Below, one piece after another: positions 1 through 6,325 of a stretch of DNA of 6,372 nucleotides. A model generated the notes under the pieces. The model did no database searches. It worked only from the letters and a program-made list of their open reading frames with translations, and was not told where the DNA came from. Made by a program: the position numbers and the translations under genes. Each line of letters begins with the position of its first letter. The stretch's first letter is position 1. The stretch spans positions 1 through 6,372 of the forward strand of contig CAJUOF010000085.1 in assembly GCA_910587905.1 (NCBI GenBank), written 5' to 3'. The stretch is from an uncultured Lachnospiraceae bacterium. Lineage in GTDB: Bacteria > Bacillota_A > Clostridia > Lachnospirales > Lachnospiraceae.

Positions 1-1
1 A

Positions 2-547
2 AGCGCCTTTTTCCAGGTGTCGTCCATCATCACCACCACCGGCTACAGTTCGACGGACTTTAACCTGTGGCCCACCTTCAGCAAGATGGTGATCGTGGTC
101 CTGATGGTCGTGGGGGCCAGCGCCGGTTCCACCGGCGGCGGCATCAAGGTGAGCCGTCTTCTGGCGCTCATCAAGGCGCTCCGGGAGGAATTCCGGCGGT
201 TGATCCATCCGAGGAGGGTCCATGCGCCCAGGATGGACGGGCGGATCATCGAGCAGAGCGTTTTGAAGGGGATCCTGATCTTTTTTGCCACGTACATGAT
301 GATCGCCGGGACGGCCATGATCCTGATCTCCGTCGACGGCTATGACATCGAGTCGACCATCACGGCGGTGCTGTCGGCCCTCGGGAATATCGGACCGGGT
401 CTTTCTGCCGTGGGGCCCATGGGGAATTTCGCGGGATTTTCCGTGTTCAGCAAGCTGGTGCTCTCCTTCTGCATGCTGGCGGGGAGGCTGGAACTGTTTC
501 CCATGCTGATCTTATTCAACCCTTCCTCCTGGAAGAAAACAAAGTAG
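2..547 (+). CDS. trkH: TrkH-family potassium uptake channel subunit, 3' part only
   Basis: This is the C-terminal 181 residues of an integral-membrane K+ transporter subunit of the TrkH/KtrB superfamily; the 5' end lies outside the window. The open frame runs in from base 2 without a start codon, and a GTG at 17 is only an internal valine (AFFQVSSIITTTGY is family sequence). Visible landmarks in order: the third selectivity-filter loop (SSIITTTGY), the glycine-rich intramembrane gating loop (GASAGSTGGGIK), a basic cytoplasmic stretch rich in Arg, a hydrophobic helix (ILIFFATYMMIAGTAMILI), the fourth filter loop (GNIGPGL) and the usual C-terminus (GRLELFPMLILF). In this family the channel works with a cytoplasmic RCK regulator (TrkA/KtrA), which would be expected upstream but is not in view. 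The gene ends 15 bases before pth with no terminator between, so the two are probably co-transcribed. No frameshift is seen. Confidence 0.95.
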   Translation, partial: SAFFQVSSIITTTGYSSTDFNLWPTFSKMVIVVLMVVGASAGSTGGGIKVSRLLALIKALREEFRRLIHPRRVHAPRMDGRIIEQSVLKGILIFFATYMMIAGTAMILISVDGYDIESTITAVLSALGNIGPGLSAVGPMGNFAGFSVFSKLVLSFCMLAGRLELFPMLILFNPSSWKKTK

Positions 548-562
548 AGGGAAAAGAGCGTT

Positions 563-1135
563 ATGTTTATAATTGCGGGACTTGGGAATCCGGGGCTTAA
601 GTATGCCGGGACCAGGCACAATGTGGGATTCGGGGCCATCGACGTGCTGGCGGAGAAATATGGGATCGACGTGGATGCGAGGAAGCACAAGGCGCTGATC
701 GGAAAGGGCGTTATCGAAGGGCAGAAGGTGGTTCTTGTAAAACCGCAGACCTATATGAATCTGAGCGGGGAGAGCATCCAGGCGGCGGCGGCTTACTACA
801 AGCTTTCGCCGGAGGAGGTCCTGGTCATCTATGACGACGTCAATCTGGACGTGGGGCGGCTTCGGATCCGGGAGAAGGGGAGCGCCGGCGGCCATAACGG
901 GATGAAGAGCATTATTTCCTGCCTGGGGTCGGACCAGTTTCCCAGGATCCGCATCGGGGTGGGGGACAAACCCTCCCGGATGGATCTGGCCGACTACGTG
1001 CTGGGCCGCTTTCCGTCGGAAGAGCTGGCAGACGTGCGGGAGGCCATCGGCCGGGCCGGCCAGGCGGCCGCCCTCATCGTGAGCGGGCAGATGGCCGAGG
1101 CCATGAATCAATTTAATGGAAAGAAGAAGCTATGA
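563..1135 (+). CDS. pth: Peptidyl-tRNA hydrolase
   Basis: This cytoplasmic enzyme cleaves the ester bond of peptidyl-tRNAs released from stalled ribosomes, recycling the tRNA; it is normally essential. The 190-residue product is the usual bacterial Pth length and is complete. Family signatures are intact: GLGNPGLKYAGTRHNVGF at residues 6-23 carries the tRNA-binding/active-site Asn9 and the catalytic His19, KPQTYMNLSG at 60-69 carries Asn66, YDD at 90-92 carries the conserved Asp, and GSAGGHNGMKSI at 106-117 carries Asn112. These match E. coli Asn10, His20, Asn68, Asp93 and Asn114 by position in the motifs. The ATG at 563 is chosen because the conserved FIIAGLGNPG begins right after it; a moderate Shine-Dalgarno (AGAGGG, 546-551) lies 11 bases upstream and overlaps the trkH stop. 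A pth-mfd order is common in Firmicutes. The stop overlaps an ATG as ATGA (1132-1135), which leads into a doubtful 50-codon frame. Confidence 0.97.
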   Translation: MFIIAGLGNPGLKYAGTRHNVGFGAIDVLAEKYGIDVDARKHKALIGKGVIEGQKVVLVKPQTYMNLSGESIQAAAAYYKLSPEEVLVIYDDVNLDVGRLRIREKGSAGGHNGMKSIISCLGSDQFPRIRIGVGDKPSRMDLADYVLGRFPSEELADVREAIGRAGQAAALIVSGQMAEAMNQFNGKKKL

Positions 1136-1200
1136 GACCGCTTGAGTTTTTGCATCTTGCATACATCAGGAAGAAAACGGTTTTTTCTAAGCCGGAACCG

Positions 1201-1277
1201 TTCGAAAGCCGCCGGTACTTAGAGGGTCCCGAGTGTAAGCGAAGGGAGCCTCTTACGTACCGCTGCGAGCTTTCGAG
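1201..1277. repeat. Long imperfect inverted repeat (hairpin module)
   Basis: A nested stem can be drawn by eye. The outer arm TCGAAAGC (1202-1209) pairs with GCTTTCGA (1269-1276), plus a T-G wobble at 1201/1277. Further in, CGC (1210-1212) pairs with GCG (1265-1267), GGTAC (1214-1218) with GTACC (1257-1261), AGAGG (1221-1225) with CCTCT (1249-1253), and TCCC (1227-1230) with GGGA (1244-1247), leaving an apical loop of 13 bases. Small asymmetric internal loops separate the arms. The central 1214-1261 part resembles in layout the two units just downstream: an outer GGT-type arm, an inner arm, and extra unpaired bases on the 3' side. It could be a dispersed intergenic repeat or a folded leader RNA; the sequence alone does not decide. 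Confidence 0.7.
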
Positions 1278-1348
1278 GTGCTGAGCGCCAGTGGCGCTCG
1301 TTTAGCACCGACCGGAGCGGAGCGTAGACCGGAAGCGTGTTTCGGCGT
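1277..1348. repeat. Tandem repeat unit 1: bulged hairpin plus 20-base tail
   Basis: The first of two related units. The hairpin spans 1277-1309: GGTGCT (1277-1282) pairs with AGCACC (1304-1309), GAGCGCC (1283-1289) pairs with GGCGCTC (1293-1299), the loop is AGT, and GTTT (1300-1303) bulges on the 3' side. That is 13 perfect pairs. It is followed by a tail at 1310-1329 (GACCGGAGCG then GAGCGTAGAC) that recurs in unit 2. A third, smaller hairpin closes the unit: CCGGAA (1329-1334) with TTTCGG (1340-1345), including one G-T wobble. Unit length to the start of unit 2 is 72 bases. Confidence 0.85.
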
Positions 1349-1401
1349 GGCGCTGAGTGCCGGTGGCACTCGTTTAGCGCCGACCGAAGTGGAACGTAGA
1401 C
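1349..1401. repeat. Tandem repeat unit 2: same hairpin with compensatory changes
   Basis: The second unit repeats the 33-base hairpin (1349-1381) and the 20-base tail (1382-1401). GGCGCT (1349-1354) pairs with AGCGCC (1376-1381), GAGTGCC (1355-1361) with GGCACTC (1365-1371), the loop is GGT, and GTTT (1372-1375) bulges as in unit 1. Against unit 1 the hairpin differs at five places. Four form two compensated pairs (T1279-A1307 becomes C1351-G1379; C1286-G1296 becomes T1358-A1368) and the fifth is in the loop. The tail differs at three places, again all transitions. The sequence after 1401 no longer matches unit 1, though a weak AAGAA/TTCTT hairpin (1403-1418) occupies the same place. Confidence 0.85.
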
Positions 1402-1478
1402 AAAGAACCGCTTTTCTTCCGTGTTACTTGCGACATCAAGATGTAAAAACTCAAGCGTACAGAATGCGGAGGTGACAG

Positions 1479-4400
1479 ATGGCAGGTTCGTTTCGAAACC
1501 CGCTGCCGGAGCTTAAGGAATACGAAGACACGAAGGAGGACCTTTGCAGGGGCAGGGGTCCTGTTTCTGTCAGCGGCGGCACGGATTCTCAGAAGGTACA
1601 TCAGATGGCGGAGCTTGGGAGGGAGTTTCCCTTTAAACTGGTGGTGACCTACAGCGACGCCAGGGCGAGGGACATTTACGACGATTACCGGACCTTTGAC
1701 GCGGACGTGTTTCTGTACCCGGCGAAGGACCTGCTTTTTTCCGGCGCGGACATCCAGGGGAAGGTCCTTGGCGGCAAGCGGCTCCTGGTGTTAAAGCAGC
1801 TCCTGGAGGGGGAGCGGGGGACCGTGATCACCACGGTGGATGGCTGCATGGACCACCTGATGCCCTTAAAGGCTCTGGAGGACAGCATTCTCACCGTGGA
1901 GGAGGGTGAGGAGTTTTCCATGGAGACGGCAAAGGAACTGCTCACGGCCATGGGCTACGAGCGGTGCGGCCAGGTGGAGCAGGGCGGGCAGTTCTGCGTC
2001 CGGGGCGGGATCCTGGACGTGTTTCCCCTGACGGAGGAGAATCCGGTCCGCGTCGAGCTCTGGGGGGACGAGGTGGATTCCATCCGCTCTTTTGACGCGG
2101 AGAGCCAGCGGTCCGTCGAACGGCTGCAGAGGGTGCGGCTGTATCCGGCCAGGGAGCTGGTGGTCTCAACGGAGAGCCTTAAGGCGGGGCTTTTGAAGAT
2201 GGAGAGGGAGCGGAAGACCTCCGTGAAAGCCCTCCGGGACTCGGGCCGGACGGAGGAGGCCCACCGGCTGGATACGGCCGTGAAGGAGCTCTCGGAGGAA
2301 CTGTCGGAGGGATGGTTTCCCGGAGCCTTGGAGAGCTGTATCCGGTACTTCTGCCCGGACACGGTGTCCTTCGTGGATTATTTCGGGGAGGAGGCCCCGG
2401 TGTTCCTGGACGAGCCGGCCAGGATCTTGGAAAAGGCGGAGGTTCTGGAGACGGAGTTTCGGGAGAGCATGCAGAACCGGCTGGAGAAAGGGTATCTCCT
2501 GCCGGGCCAGACGGACATCCTCTGGTCGGCGGGCCAGACGGCGGCGGCCCTTTCCGGGAAGCGGAGCGTCCTCTTTTCCGCCCTGGAACAGAAGGCGTTT
2601 CCGGTGAAAAGGCGCTACAGCATGACCGTGAAGAACGGAAGTTCCTATAAGAACGGCTTCGAGCTTCTGGTGGGAGACCTGAAAAAATGGAAGAGGGAGA
2701 AGTGGCGGGTGGCCCTTCTCTGTGGTTCCCGCACCAGGGGGGCAAGGTTGGCGAAGGATCTCAGGGAGCAGTACGACCTCCTGGCCTATTATACGGAGGA
2801 CGAGGAAAAGGAGATCCTGCCCGGCGAGATCTGCGTCCTCTACGGAAACCTGCACCGGGGCTTCGAGTATCCCATGATCAAGTTCGTGGTGATCCCGGAG
2901 AGCGACATGTTCGGCGCGGAGAAGAAAAAGCGCCGGAAAAAAAGTGTCTATGAAGGGCGGAAGATCCAGAGTTTTTCCGAGCTCTCCGTGGGGGATTACG
3001 TGGTTCATGAGAACCACGGCCTGGGCATTTACCGGGGAATCGAAAAGATCGAGGTGGACCACGTTACCAGGGACTACATCAAGCTGGAATACGGGGGGAA
3101 CGGGAGCCTGTACCTGCCGGTGACCCAGCTTGACATGATCCAGAAATATGCGGGGGCCGGGGCGAAGGCGCCGAAGCTAAACCGCCTGGGCGGTCAGGAA
3201 TGGGGACGGACCAAGGCCAGGGCCAAGGGGGCGGTCAAGGACATCGCCAAGGATCTGGTGGAGCTCTATGCGGCCAGGCAGAGGAGCGAGGGGTTCCGTT
3301 ACGGGCCGGACACGGTCTGGCAGAGGGAGTTTGAGGAGCTGTTTCCCTACGAGGCCACGGAGGACCAGGAGGCGGCCATCGAGGCGGTCAAGCGGGACAT
3401 GGAGGGCGGAAAGATCATGGACCGCTTGATCTGCGGGGATGTGGGCTACGGGAAGACGGAGATCGCCATCCGGGCGGCCTTCAAGGCGGTGCAGGAGGGA
3501 AAGCAGGTGGTCTACCTGGTGCCCACCACGATTTTGGCCCAGCAGCATTACAATACCTTTGTCCAGCGGATGATGAATTTTCCGGTGCGGGTGGATATGC
3601 TCTCCCGGTTCCGGACGGCCTCGGAGCAGAAAAAGACTCTGGCAGACCTGAAAAAAGGACTGGTGGATGTGGTCGTCGGAACTCACCGGGTGCTCTCGGC
3701 GGACGTGGCCTTCAAGGATCTGGGCCTTCTGATCATCGACGAGGAGCAGCGGTTCGGCGTGGCCCACAAGGAGAAGATCAAGAAGCTCCGTGAGAACGTG
3801 GACGTGCTGACCCTGACGGCCACGCCCATTCCCAGGACCCTCCACATGAGCCTGGCGGGGATCCGGGACATGAGCGTCCTGGAGGAGCCGCCTACGGGCC
3901 GGGTGCCCATCCAGACCTACGTCATGGAATACAACGAGGAGATGGTGCGGGAGGCCATTGAGCGGGAGAGGGCCAGAGGCGGCCAGGTGTACTACGTGTA
4001 CAACAAGGTCCGGGACATCGAGGATATCACGGTGAAGATCCAGAAGCTGGTGCCGGAGGCGGTGGTGGTTTACGCCCACGGCCAGATGCGGGAGCAGCAA
4101 TTGGAACGGATCATGCTGGACTTCATCAACGGGGAGATCGACGTGCTGGTCTCCACCACCATCATCGAGACGGGGCTGGACATCTCCAACGTGAACACCA
4201 TGGTCATCCACGACGCGGACCGGTTCGGTCTCTCCCAGCTCTACCAGCTCAGGGGCCGGGTGGGCCGCTCCGGACGGACGGCCTATGCCTTCCTCATGTA
4301 TAAGCGCAACAAGCTTTTGAAGGAGGTGGCCGAGAAGCGGCTGGCGGCCATCCGGGAATTTACGGAGCTTGGCTCCGGCATCAAGATCGCCATGCGGGAT

Positions 4401-4997
4401 TTGGAGATCCGGGGCGCCGGGAACCTCCTGGGGGCCGAGCAGCACGGCCACATGGAGGCCATCGGCTACGACCTTTACTGCAAGCTCTTAAACGAGGCGG
4501 TGAAGGCCATCAAGGGGGAGGGTACGGAGGAGGCCTTCGACACGGTCATCGACTTCAACATCGACGCCTTCATCCCGCCTTCTTATATTAAGAACGAGGC
4601 ACAGAAGCTGGAGATCTACAAGCGGATCTCCGGCATTGAGAACGAGGCCGAGGCCGACGACATGAGGGACGAGCTCATCGACCGGTTCGGGGACATTCCC
4701 AGGGCCGTGGAAAACCTCCTGGAGGTCTCTCTCCTGAAGGGCCTGGCCCACAGCGCCTACGTGACGGAGCTTTCCGGCAATCTTTCGGAGGTGCGGCTCA
4801 CGCTGTACGAGAAGGCGCCCTTTCAGGTGGAACGGCTGCCGGAGCTCATGAAGCGGTACGGCGGGGCCCTTAAATTTTCCGGCGCGGAGCCGCCTTATCT
4901 CACCTACATGGACCGGAAAAAGGAGAACAAGGAGCCCAGGCAGATGGCGGAAAAGGTGAAAATCCTGTTAAATGCCATAAAAGAGTTGCTACTTTGA
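1479..4997 (+). CDS. mfd: Transcription-repair coupling factor Mfd
   Basis: This DNA translocase pushes stalled RNA polymerase off damaged template and recruits UvrA/UvrB(C) for strand-specific excision repair. The 1172-residue product is full length for the family. Domains in order: a UvrB-like N-terminal module (about 1-350) with the damage-recognition homology region at 159-183 (GYERCGQV to VRGGILDVFP); a middle domain; the RNA-polymerase-interacting domain (about 498-575, GDYVVH at 505-510); a RecG-like helicase motor with Walker A GDVGYGKTE (653-661, Lys659), DEEQ box (754-757), motif III TATPIPRTL (780-788) and motif VI QLRGRVGRSGR (923-933); the TRG translocation motif (about 951-990, ending QHG); and the C-terminal autoinhibitory domain (about 1010-1172). 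All motor residues are present. The ATG at 1479 follows GGAGGTG at 1468-1474 with good spacing, and the N-terminal NPLPELKEYE matches the family start. The gene's 3' end carries the promoter of the next gene. Confidence 0.98.
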   Translation: MAGSFRNPLPELKEYEDTKEDLCRGRGPVSVSGGTDSQKVHQMAELGREFPFKLVVTYSDARARDIYDDYRTFDADVFLYPAKDLLFSGADIQGKVLGGKRLLVLKQLLEGERGTVITTVDGCMDHLMPLKALEDSILTVEEGEEFSMETAKELLTAMGYERCGQVEQGGQFCVRGGILDVFPLTEENPVRVELWGDEVDSIRSFDAESQRSVERLQRVRLYPARELVVSTESLKAGLLKMERERKTSVKALRDSGRTEEAHRLDTAVKELSEELSEGWFPGALESCIRYFCPDTVSFVDYFGEEAPVFLDEPARILEKAEVLETEFRESMQNRLEKGYLLPGQTDILWSAGQTAAALSGKRSVLFSALEQKAFPVKRRYSMTVKNGSSYKNGFELLVGDLKKWKREKWRVALLCGSRTRGARLAKDLREQYDLLAYYTEDEEKEILPGEICVLYGNLHRGFEYPMIKFVVIPESDMFGAEKKKRRKKSVYEGRKIQSFSELSVGDYVVHENHGLGIYRGIEKIEVDHVTRDYIKLEYGGNGSLYLPVTQLDMIQKYAGAGAKAPKLNRLGGQEWGRTKARAKGAVKDIAKDLVELYAARQRSEGFRYGPDTVWQREFEELFPYEATEDQEAAIEAVKRDMEGGKIMDRLICGDVGYGKTEIAIRAAFKAVQEGKQVVYLVPTTILAQQHYNTFVQRMMNFPVRVDMLSRFRTASEQKKTLADLKKGLVDVVVGTHRVLSADVAFKDLGLLIIDEEQRFGVAHKEKIKKLRENVDVLTLTATPIPRTLHMSLAGIRDMSVLEEPPTGRVPIQTYVMEYNEEMVREAIERERARGGQVYYVYNKVRDIEDITVKIQKLVPEAVVVYAHGQMREQQLERIMLDFINGEIDVLVSTTIIETGLDISNVNTMVIHDADRFGLSQLYQLRGRVGRSGRTAYAFLMYKRNKLLKEVAEKRLAAIREFTELGSGIKIAMRDLEIRGAGNLLGAEQHGHMEAIGYDLYCKLLNEAVKAIKGEGTEEAFDTVIDFNIDAFIPPSYIKNEAQKLEIYKRISGIENEAEADDMRDELIDRFGDIPRAVENLLEVSLLKGLAHSAYVTELSGNLSEVRLTLYEKAPFQVERLPELMKRYGGALKFSGAEPPYLTYMDRKKENKEPRQMAEKVKILLNAIKELLL

Positions 4998-5014
4998 CGG
5001 TTTGGTATTATAAT
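4986..5014 (+). promoter_or_regulatory. Sigma-A-type promoter for the lipoprotein gene
   Basis: A perfect -10 box TATAAT (5009-5014) lies 17 bases downstream of TTGCTA (4986-4991), which matches four of six bases of the -35 consensus TTGACA. The -35 is inside the last codons of mfd and the spacer runs over its stop codon. The predicted transcription start is near 5021, giving a leader of about 55 bases. A closer consensus match, TTGACG at 4994-4999, sits only 9 bases from the -10 and cannot serve as its -35. Confidence 0.75.
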
Positions 5015-5020
5015 AGCTAA

Positions 5021-5043
5021 TGCCTGTGGGCTTTTTGCGGGCA
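5021..5043 (+). other. Stem-loop at the predicted 5' end of the lipoprotein mRNA
   Basis: TGCCTG (5021-5026) pairs with CGGGCA (5038-5043) through six pairs including one T-G wobble, with an 11-base loop holding a run of five T. It begins at the predicted transcription start. The T-run is in the loop rather than after the stem, so it is not a standard terminator for mfd. A 5'-terminal stem-loop may protect the transcript from 5'-end-dependent decay; that role is inference. Confidence 0.4.
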
Positions 5044-5058
5044 GAGAGGAAACGATCC

Positions 5059-5064
5059 AGGAGG
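5059..5064 (+). promoter_or_regulatory. Ribosome binding site that decides the lipoprotein start
   Basis: A perfect AGGAGG. The first in-frame ATG (5067) is only 2 bases downstream, too close for normal initiation, whereas the ATG at 5076 is 11 bases away. The second start also gives a cleaner signal peptide (MKKLLRKL rather than MVIMKKLLRKL). Confidence 0.8.
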
Positions 5065-5075
5065 AAATGGTTATT

Positions 5076-6146
5076 ATGAAGAAATTGTTGAGGAAGCTGG
5101 CGCCTGTGGCAGCCGCGGCCCTCCTGCTTGGGACGGCGGCCGGCTGCGGACGGACCAGGGTGACCTTGGAGACATATCCCGACACGGTGGTGGCGACTCT
5201 GGGAGATACGAAGATTTATCTGGACGAGGCCAATTATATGGCCAGGTCGAACCAATACATGATGGAGTATTCTTATACGATGTACGGCATGGACCCTGCC
5301 GGCATGTGGCAGTCCGACCTGGGAACTGGGACGACCTACGAGGCATACAGCAAACAGAGTGTCATGGCAGGGATCTATCAGACTCATGTGCTGAAGGCGA
5401 AGGCCGAAGAGTTGGGGCTTGTCCTCAGTGAGGACGAATTAAAGAAGGTGGACGAGGCTGCAAGTCAGATCATGGAGAGCATGGACGAGTCTGTCAAAGA
5501 GGCGACGAACATTACCGAGGAGCGGTTAAAGGAGTTTGTGACGGACAACGCTCTTGCCATGAAAGCTTATCAGGAGGCCATCAAGGATGTGGACACGGAG
5601 GTCAGCGACGAAGAAGCTGCTCAGCGCATTATCCGTTACATTCAGGTGAAGGATGGGGATGACGCCGAGGCTGCAAAGGCTCAGGCGGAGGAGATTAAGG
5701 CCCGGGTGGAAGGCGGAGAGAATTCTGAGGAAGCGATGGACGCCATCGGTGAAGAGAACGAGAACTATTACTCCGGTACGAACACTTATGGCGAGGGCGA
5801 TATCGACAATGAGCTTGGAAATCTGGGCTTGTCCCTTGCGACCGGCGAGACGGGCAGCGTCTACCAGGAGGGTTACGGCTGGTACGTGGTCTATTGTGTA
5901 TCGGATTTTGACCGGGACGCCACCGACAGGGAGAAACCGGAGGTCGTCCGCAAGAGACAGAGCGAGCACTTCCAGACAGTCTATGCCGGATGGGTGAAAG
6001 AGGCGCCTTCCTTCAAGGTGGACGAGAAGGTGTGGAGCCAAATCACTTTTGATACCAATTTGTACAAGTTGCCGGAGACCGAGGCAGAGTCAGTTGAGGA
6101 GACGACAGACGAGACTTTGGCAGCAGAGACCGGTGCAGCGGAGTAG
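5076..6146 (+). CDS. SurA/PrsA-like peptidyl-prolyl isomerase-family lipoprotein
   Basis: A 356-residue predicted lipoprotein; starting at the ATG at 5067 instead would add three residues. A basic N-terminus (KKLLRK) and a hydrophobic stretch (VAAAALLLG) lead to TAAGC with Cys24 as the likely lipidated residue; Ala rather than the usual Leu at -3 makes the lipobox imperfect. Residues about 40-180 are helical and charged, like the SurA N-terminal chaperone domain. Residues about 184-280 follow the parvulin pattern: RYIQV (187-191), a helix with a GGENSEEAM segment, then LGNLGLSLATGETGSVYQEGYGWYVV. The two parvulin histidines seem to be tyrosines (Tyr188, Tyr270), so catalysis is doubtful and a chaperone-like role is possible. 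The tail is acidic and rich in Glu/Thr/Ala (about the last 25 residues). The family normally acts outside the membrane, helping exported proteins fold. Its position after mfd is typical of Clostridia. It has its own promoter and terminator, so it is probably monocistronic. Exact client and activity are unknown. Confidence 0.85.
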   Translation: MKKLLRKLAPVAAAALLLGTAAGCGRTRVTLETYPDTVVATLGDTKIYLDEANYMARSNQYMMEYSYTMYGMDPAGMWQSDLGTGTTYEAYSKQSVMAGIYQTHVLKAKAEELGLVLSEDELKKVDEAASQIMESMDESVKEATNITEERLKEFVTDNALAMKAYQEAIKDVDTEVSDEEAAQRIIRYIQVKDGDDAEAAKAQAEEIKARVEGGENSEEAMDAIGEENENYYSGTNTYGEGDIDNELGNLGLSLATGETGSVYQEGYGWYVVYCVSDFDRDATDREKPEVVRKRQSEHFQTVYAGWVKEAPSFKVDEKVWSQITFDTNLYKLPETEAESVEETTDETLAAETGAAE

Positions 6147-6218
6147 AATGGCGGTCTGGACGAGGGCGATGCAGTAGGCAGCGGCAGAACAGACGAGTTG
6201 AAAAGAAGAAAAACGTGT

Positions 6219-6258
6219 AAAGAGAGGCAGTCGGTCGATGGATTGGCTGTCTCTTTTT
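6219..6258 (+). terminator. Intrinsic terminator after the lipoprotein gene
   Basis: AAAGAGA (6219-6225) pairs with TCTCTTT (6250-6256), and CAGTC (6228-6232) pairs with GGCTG (6245-6249) through one T-G wobble; a GG bulge (6226-6227) separates the arms and the loop is 12 bases. The stem runs into TTTTT (6254-6258). It lies 72 bases after the stop codon; I see no feature in those 72 bases. Confidence 0.8.
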
Positions 6259-6280
6259 ATGCACACGGGCCCCAAAAGAT

Positions 6281-6306
6281 GAGGGTCAGCAAAGCTGACG
6301 AGGCTC
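6281..6306. repeat. Small bulged hairpin near the end of the genomic sequence
   Basis: GTCAGC (6285-6290) pairs perfectly with GCTGAC (6294-6299) around an AAA loop. GAG (6281-6283) can pair with CTC (6304-6306), leaving four unpaired bases (GAGG) on the 3' side. The layout, a 3-base loop and a 4-base 3' bulge, recalls the units between pth and mfd, but the base sequence is different. There is no T-run after it. Confidence 0.5.
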
Positions 6307-6325
6307 GCTTGGAATAAAATCAATC

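Larger units (their letters stand above)
1136..1478. other. 343-base intergenic region filled with hairpins and repeats
   Basis: No convincing protein gene is seen between pth and mfd. About 65 bases of unremarkable sequence follow pth. From 1201 to about 1401 the region is almost entirely self-complementary: a long imperfect hairpin (1201-1277), then two related hairpin units spaced 72 bases apart. None of these hairpins is followed by a T-run, so they do not look like intrinsic terminators. A weak A/T hairpin (AGAAAA / TTTTCT, about 1172-1187) is not GC-rich enough for a terminator. I found no well-spaced -35/-10 pair for mfd here, so mfd may depend on upstream transcription. The last bases hold the strong mfd Shine-Dalgarno, GGAGGTG at 1468-1474, which ends four bases before the ATG. 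Confidence 0.85.

Noticed and set aside
17..19. GTG as a start codon for the first gene
   Set aside because: The conserved TrkH sequence continues upstream in the same frame to the window edge, so this is an internal codon of a truncated gene.
512..1111. A 199-codon minus-strand frame opposite pth
   Set aside because: pth on the plus strand has all its catalytic motifs; the opposite frame shows no domain and is a codon-bias shadow.
1172..1187. Possible terminator after pth (A-rich arm, T-rich arm)
   Set aside because: The stem is nearly all A-T and the T-run forms the second arm rather than following a GC-rich stem. An alternative AACGGTT/AACCGTT pairing (1176-1202) also lacks a following T-run.
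1428..1447. TTGCGA and TGTAAA as a promoter for mfd
   Set aside because: The boxes are only 8 bases apart, far from the 16-18 needed, and the -10 match is poor.
1278..1475. A 65-codon plus-strand frame with a 24-residue internal repeat
   Set aside because: It simply reads through the two 72-base hairpin units (72 is a multiple of three). The differences between units preserve base pairing but change amino acids, it starts at a GTG inside a stem, and it has no Shine-Dalgarno.
2166..3062. A 298-codon frame on the minus strand
   Set aside because: Antisense to mfd, low-complexity in Leu/Pro/Arg/His, and without family resemblance; mfd on the plus strand explains this stretch.
3177..4451. A 424-codon frame on the minus strand
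   Set aside because: It lies wholly antisense to the conserved helicase core of mfd. It is a shadow of GC-rich codons, with His/Leu/Pro-rich composition and no recognisable domain.
5022..5036. Possible mfd terminator, GCC...GGC followed by TTTTT
   Set aside because: The stem is only three pairs, and the same bases form a better stem with 5038-5043 in which the T-run is in the loop. It also lies just after a good promoter.
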